DNA from: an uncultured Clostridia bacterium
GTDB taxonomy: Bacteria > Bacillota > Clostridia > TANB77 > CAG-508
Assembly: GCA_947632525.1 (NCBI GenBank)
Contig: CANRPQ010000015.1
Span: 1-19,650 of the forward strand
DNA: 19,650 nt
Reading direction: 5' to 3'
Shown here: one piece after another, positions 16,967 through 19,650 of the stretch
How positions within the stretch are numbered: position 1 is the first letter of the stretch
How the letters are laid out: each line of letters begins with the position of its first letter
The notes under the pieces: generated by a model
What the model was told of the DNA's origin: nothing
Databases searched by the model: none
What the model saw: only the letters and a program-made list of their open reading frames with translations
Program-made: the position numbers and the translations under genes

Positions 16967-19234
16967 TTATTGTTCAATACTCTTTAACTTTAAGATATGT
17001 CTTTGAATAAGCAATAAATCTACTGATGATGGTTCATTCCCATTTTTATCAATATTTGCAGCTTTTCTAAATATTGGTTCCAACAGTTTAATTTTTAAAA
17101 TATGGCGCTGTAGAACTAATAAATCTACACTATCTATAGTTCCGCTTCCATCCACATCACCATATATAATAATTTGGTACTGCCTTAAAATTTCTCCATT
17201 TTCCTTTATTCGTATTTTGCTTCCTGTGCCTACTATATCTGTATCCTTTAATACATTATTTTGATAATCTACTATTTCAATTTCATAATTAGTAATTATT
17301 TTTTCTTTAATATCTGTTACAGTATTCTTATTATAGTCTATTCCACTTACTTCTAAGCTATTCACTTTAAGTGGATTGTCGAAATGAATTTCGGAATCTG
17401 TCATAGGTCTTACCACATTAACTGTACATTTTGCATTAATATTGTTGTTTTCATTACTGCTAACTGTTATATTAACTTTTCCCTCTTGTTTAGCTGTTAT
17501 AATTCCATTTTCTTGAACTGCTGCTACTTGTTCATCGTCACTTTTATATATTAATGTTTTATCACTAGCATCATTTGGCTCAACCACACTATTTATTTTG
17601 AATGTATCTCCTATCTCCATATATATCTCTGATTGGTCTAAATTAATTTTTGTTACTGGACTATACACATTAATGTCTATTTGTGCTTGTACACTATTTG
17701 ATTGTGCCTTTACTGTAATAGTAGATTTTCCTGATTTAATTGCCTTAATATTTCCTTTATCATCTATAGTTGCCACTTGCACATTACTAGAAGAATATAT
17801 TAATTTTTGATTGCTTGCTTCTGGTGGAGTAATTGTTACTTGTAATTGCTTGCTTTCTCCCTTTATGATAGTAGTATTTTCTATACTAAGTTCTATTTTC
17901 TGGATTTGAACATCTGGTAATTCGGTTACATACTTTTGATATATATATCCTACAATTCCATTATCTAGAATAACCTGGTCCCACCTTTCTCCTGATTGTT
18001 TTCCCTTTCTAATTCTAGTCATTTTTGTATTTTTGTTGATAGTTGTAATTATTTCATAGGATGTAGAAGGTCCTGTTCTAATGTTAACATTGTCAGTATT
18101 ACAATATAATTTTTTGTTATCATTTGAAAAATCATTAGGATTGATATTAGGACTTTGAGTAGGGATACTAGGCATATTATTATATACAGGAATAGTAAAC
18201 GTCATATCAGTGTTTAATAACCCACTTTTTTGATATCCGCTATAAATTGATTTTGCTTCACTAGAAGGAGCAAGTACATTTGTCATATATTGATGTGAAA
18301 ATAAAGTGCCACTTCTATCATCATTTACATCAAACTTTTGCAAATAAATTGTATTTTGCCCAACATTAATATAGCTAGAGCCAATAAAAATAGCTCCGCC
18401 AGTGATTGCCTTTTCTTTTGTATTCCAAGGTATTAAATATTTTGTTTTTGTAGATGCACTTGCACCTTTTCCGTCTTTTGCATATTGAAGACCGTTTTTT
18501 ATTGCTCCCATTGGTTCTGATGAGCTAGTAGCACCTATGTTATAAAAATTATATAATCCCTTATATCCTTCCACGTTTCCACTAATAGAGCTATGTGATA
18601 AAAAAGGTCCAACTTCTTGCTTAATACGTGAAGCTAAATGGTATGGACTTACTTTAGAAGTTTTTGCAGCTTTTAAAATTAGGTCAGAATACTTTTCATT
18701 CATGTTAATAGTGCTTCCAGTACTTGTAAGATATGAAACTTTTTTATTATAAAATTCCGTACCATATAAAATTTTTTCAATTCCGTCTAAATTATTGGTA
18801 CTTGCCTCATAAGATAATGTTTCAAATTGAAACAGACGTGCCTCATTTAAAAAGTTTCTTGGGTCCATTGAATATTCTACAGCTTGTTTTGAACTATCTA
18901 CCCAGCCGCTATCAACCTCTACATTATATTGACCAGGCGTTGTATTTTTCCACCTATCTGAATAGTTTTTTGGAACCAAATTTTTTCCGTACTCCGTTTC
19001 TTTTGTGATTACATCATTCCAATTCAAATTAGTGTATAAGGCTCTAAATTTCCAATTTGGATGTTTTTTTGATATTTCTTTTAAGTATACTTGATAGCTA
19101 GTTGGAAAATTTTCTATTCCATCTTTTTTAGTTGATGCTTTTATTTCTATATTAAATGCAATTAATAATAAAAAGCATATTAATAATATGCATAGAAAAA
19201 TATTTTTTACTATTTCTTTGCTTGAGTAAATCAT
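16967..19234 (-). CDS. Secreted N-acetylglucosaminidase with SH3, BIG2 and dockerin domains
   Basis: The 755-residue protein begins with a hydrophobic export signal (about 9-30). A LytD/GH73-type endo-beta-N-acetylglucosaminidase region spans about 40-325, with MDPRNFLNEARLFQFE, an ILKAAKTSKVSPYHLASRI helix with IKQEVG, and the YNFYNIGA motif. A bacterial SH3 domain (about 375-435) contains NVNIRTGPSTSYE. Two Ig-like BIG2 domains (about 444-524 and 528-608) each carry the AxIxxxG pattern. A short beta region and a C-terminal dockerin (about 690-755) follow. The first dockerin loop, GDVDGSGTIDSVD, has all calcium ligands. The second (ANIDKNGNEPSSVD) has one extra residue. Both helices read SVDLL..QRHILK. 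It should cut peptidoglycan glycan strands outside the cell. The ATG at 19234 has AAGGAG seven or eight bases upstream. The TTG at 19258 is not a credible start. Confidence 0.9.
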   Translation of the reverse strand: MIYSSKEIVKNIFLCILLICFLLLIAFNIEIKASTKKDGIENFPTSYQVYLKEISKKHPNWKFRALYTNLNWNDVITKETEYGKNLVPKNYSDRWKNTTPGQYNVEVDSGWVDSSKQAVEYSMDPRNFLNEARLFQFETLSYEASTNNLDGIEKILYGTEFYNKKVSYLTSTGSTINMNEKYSDLILKAAKTSKVSPYHLASRIKQEVGPFLSHSSISGNVEGYKGLYNFYNIGATSSSEPMGAIKNGLQYAKDGKGASASTKTKYLIPWNTKEKAITGGAIFIGSSYINVGQNTIYLQKFDVNDDRSGTLFSHQYMTNVLAPSSEAKSIYSGYQKSGLLNTDMTFTIPVYNNMPSIPTQSPNINPNDFSNDNKKLYCNTDNVNIRTGPSTSYEIITTINKNTKMTRIRKGKQSGERWDQVILDNGIVGYIYQKYVTELPDVQIQKIELSIENTTIIKGESKQLQVTITPPEASNQKLIYSSSNVQVATIDDKGNIKAIKSGKSTITVKAQSNSVQAQIDINVYSPVTKINLDQSEIYMEIGDTFKINSVVEPNDASDKTLIYKSDDEQVAAVQENGIITAKQEGKVNITVSSNENNNINAKCTVNVVRPMTDSEIHFDNPLKVNSLEVSGIDYNKNTVTDIKEKIITNYEIEIVDYQNNVLKDTDIVGTGSKIRIKENGEILRQYQIIIYGDVDGSGTIDSVDLLVLQRHILKIKLLEPIFRKAANIDKNGNEPSSVDLLLIQRHILKLKSIEQ

Positions 19235-19276
19235 ACTAGTTTCTCCTTGTATATTCAATATTACTTCGTTTCTAGT

Positions 19277-19304
19277 ATGGTATTTTTTAAACTTTGTTAT
19301 TCAA
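19277..19304 (-). promoter_or_regulatory. Possible promoter for the glucosaminidase gene
   Basis: TTGAAT (19304-19299) and TACCAT (19282-19277) are 16 bases apart on the minus strand, between the upstream terminator and the gene start. The -10 match is weak, but no better candidate was found. Confidence 0.3.
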
Positions 19305-19324
19305 GTAAAAGGAAAAATATACTA

Positions 19325-19357
19325 AAAATCAGATGAAAATATTTTTCATCTGATTTT
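19325..19357 (-). terminator. Rho-independent terminator after the HAD hydrolase gene
   Basis: A perfect 15-bp inverted repeat (19325-19339 and 19343-19357) has a three-base loop. On the minus strand it ends in an AT-rich tract with several T runs. It lies about 56 bases after the hydrolase stop. Confidence 0.85.
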
Positions 19358-19413
19358 GCTTTTCCTTTATTATGCGTTACAAAAACTATTTCTTTCATCA
19401 TTTTCTACCTTCT

Positions 19414-19650
19414 TTATAAAATTTGTTTTAGTTCTTCAAGTTTGTGAATTTCATATTTAGGAATATATATTGTGCTTTTTTCTTTATTGTTGTAGTTACA
19501 CCAGCACGTATCAATATTATTTTCTATACCACCTTTTATGTCTTTTTCAAGTTCATCTCCTATAAATAATATTTTTTCTTTCACTGGATTTCCTGATTTT
19601 TTTAATAATCCTTTATAAAATTCTTTATGTGGTTTCATAAATCCTACTTC
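19414..19650 (-). CDS. HAD-family hydrolase, C-terminal part (cut by window edge)
   Basis: The frame is open to the right edge and is the end of a longer gene. Residues EVGFMKPHKEFYKGLL match the segment around the conserved Lys of HAD motif III, as in YjjG and phosphoglycolate-phosphatase-like enzymes. ILFIGDELEKDIKGG gives motif IV with the metal-binding Asp pair, and IENNIDTCWCN is the usual following strand. These enzymes remove phosphate from small metabolites through an Asp nucleophile, which lies outside the window together with the cap domain. The Met inside MKPHK is not the start, because the homology continues upstream of it. The substrate cannot be inferred. Confidence 0.82.
   Translation of the reverse strand, partial: EVGFMKPHKEFYKGLLKKSGNPVKEKILFIGDELEKDIKGGIENNIDTCWCNYNNKEKSTIYIPKYEIHKLEELKQIL

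Noticed and set aside
16906..16977. Longer start for the cohesin-like protein inside the preceding gene
   Set aside because: It begins with TTG, overlaps the end of the glucosaminidase gene and would place a basic segment before an otherwise normal signal peptide.

Overview
This window looks like a piece of an AT-rich Bacillota chromosome, most probably a Clostridia-type, gut-associated organism. The evidence is the very AT-rich base composition, purine-rich Shine-Dalgarno sites, the standard code with TGG for Trp, teichoic-acid-type genes, and a dockerin-bearing glucosaminidase beside a cohesin-like protein. I cannot name a species. Every well-supported gene lies on the minus strand, so transcription runs from high to low coordinates. 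The single exception is a small plus-strand fragment at the left edge.

Reading in the direction of transcription, the right edge (19650-19414) carries the C-terminal end of a HAD-family hydrolase, followed by a strong hairpin terminator. Next is a two-gene cell-surface unit. The first gene (19234-16967) is a secreted N-acetylglucosaminidase with SH3, two Ig-like (BIG2) domains and a C-terminal dockerin. The second (16905-15661) is a membrane-anchored protein with a signal peptide, a cohesin-like domain, two cadherin-like beta-sandwich domains, a charged stalk and a C-terminal membrane helix. A standalone YcaO-domain protein (15512-13695) follows. Then comes a 304-base intergenic stretch with two copies of a structured inverted-repeat element and a good sigma-A-type promoter for mscL. 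mscL (13390-12830) is followed at once by an RsmF-like rRNA cytosine methyltransferase gene.

The left half is a teichoic-acid or related phosphopolymer locus. A clear promoter (11860-11832) drives four tightly packed genes: a glycosyltransferase-2/CDP-glycerol glycerophosphotransferase fusion (889 aa), an IspD/TarI-like cytidylyltransferase fused to an extended SDR (593 aa), and two further CDP-glycerol-type glycerophosphotransferases (534 and 374 aa). A second promoter (4564-4536), almost a copy of the first, drives a TagG-like permease gene, interrupted by a one-base frameshift, and a TagH-like ATPase gene. A strong terminator ends this unit. A YfhO-like polytopic membrane protein follows. 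It probably modifies a surface polymer with sugar. The left edge holds what looks like the truncated 3' end of a polysaccharide deacetylase gene on the opposite strand.

Together the genes describe envelope building and remodelling: activated polyol phosphate or sugar is made, polymerised, exported by an ABC transporter and possibly decorated by the YfhO protein. A peptidoglycan hydrolase may be held at the membrane by its own cohesin-dockerin contact. The observations most worth checking are the cohesin/dockerin gene pair, the paired structured elements with covarying stems, the twin promoters, the frameshifted export permease and the truncated deacetylase at the left junction.
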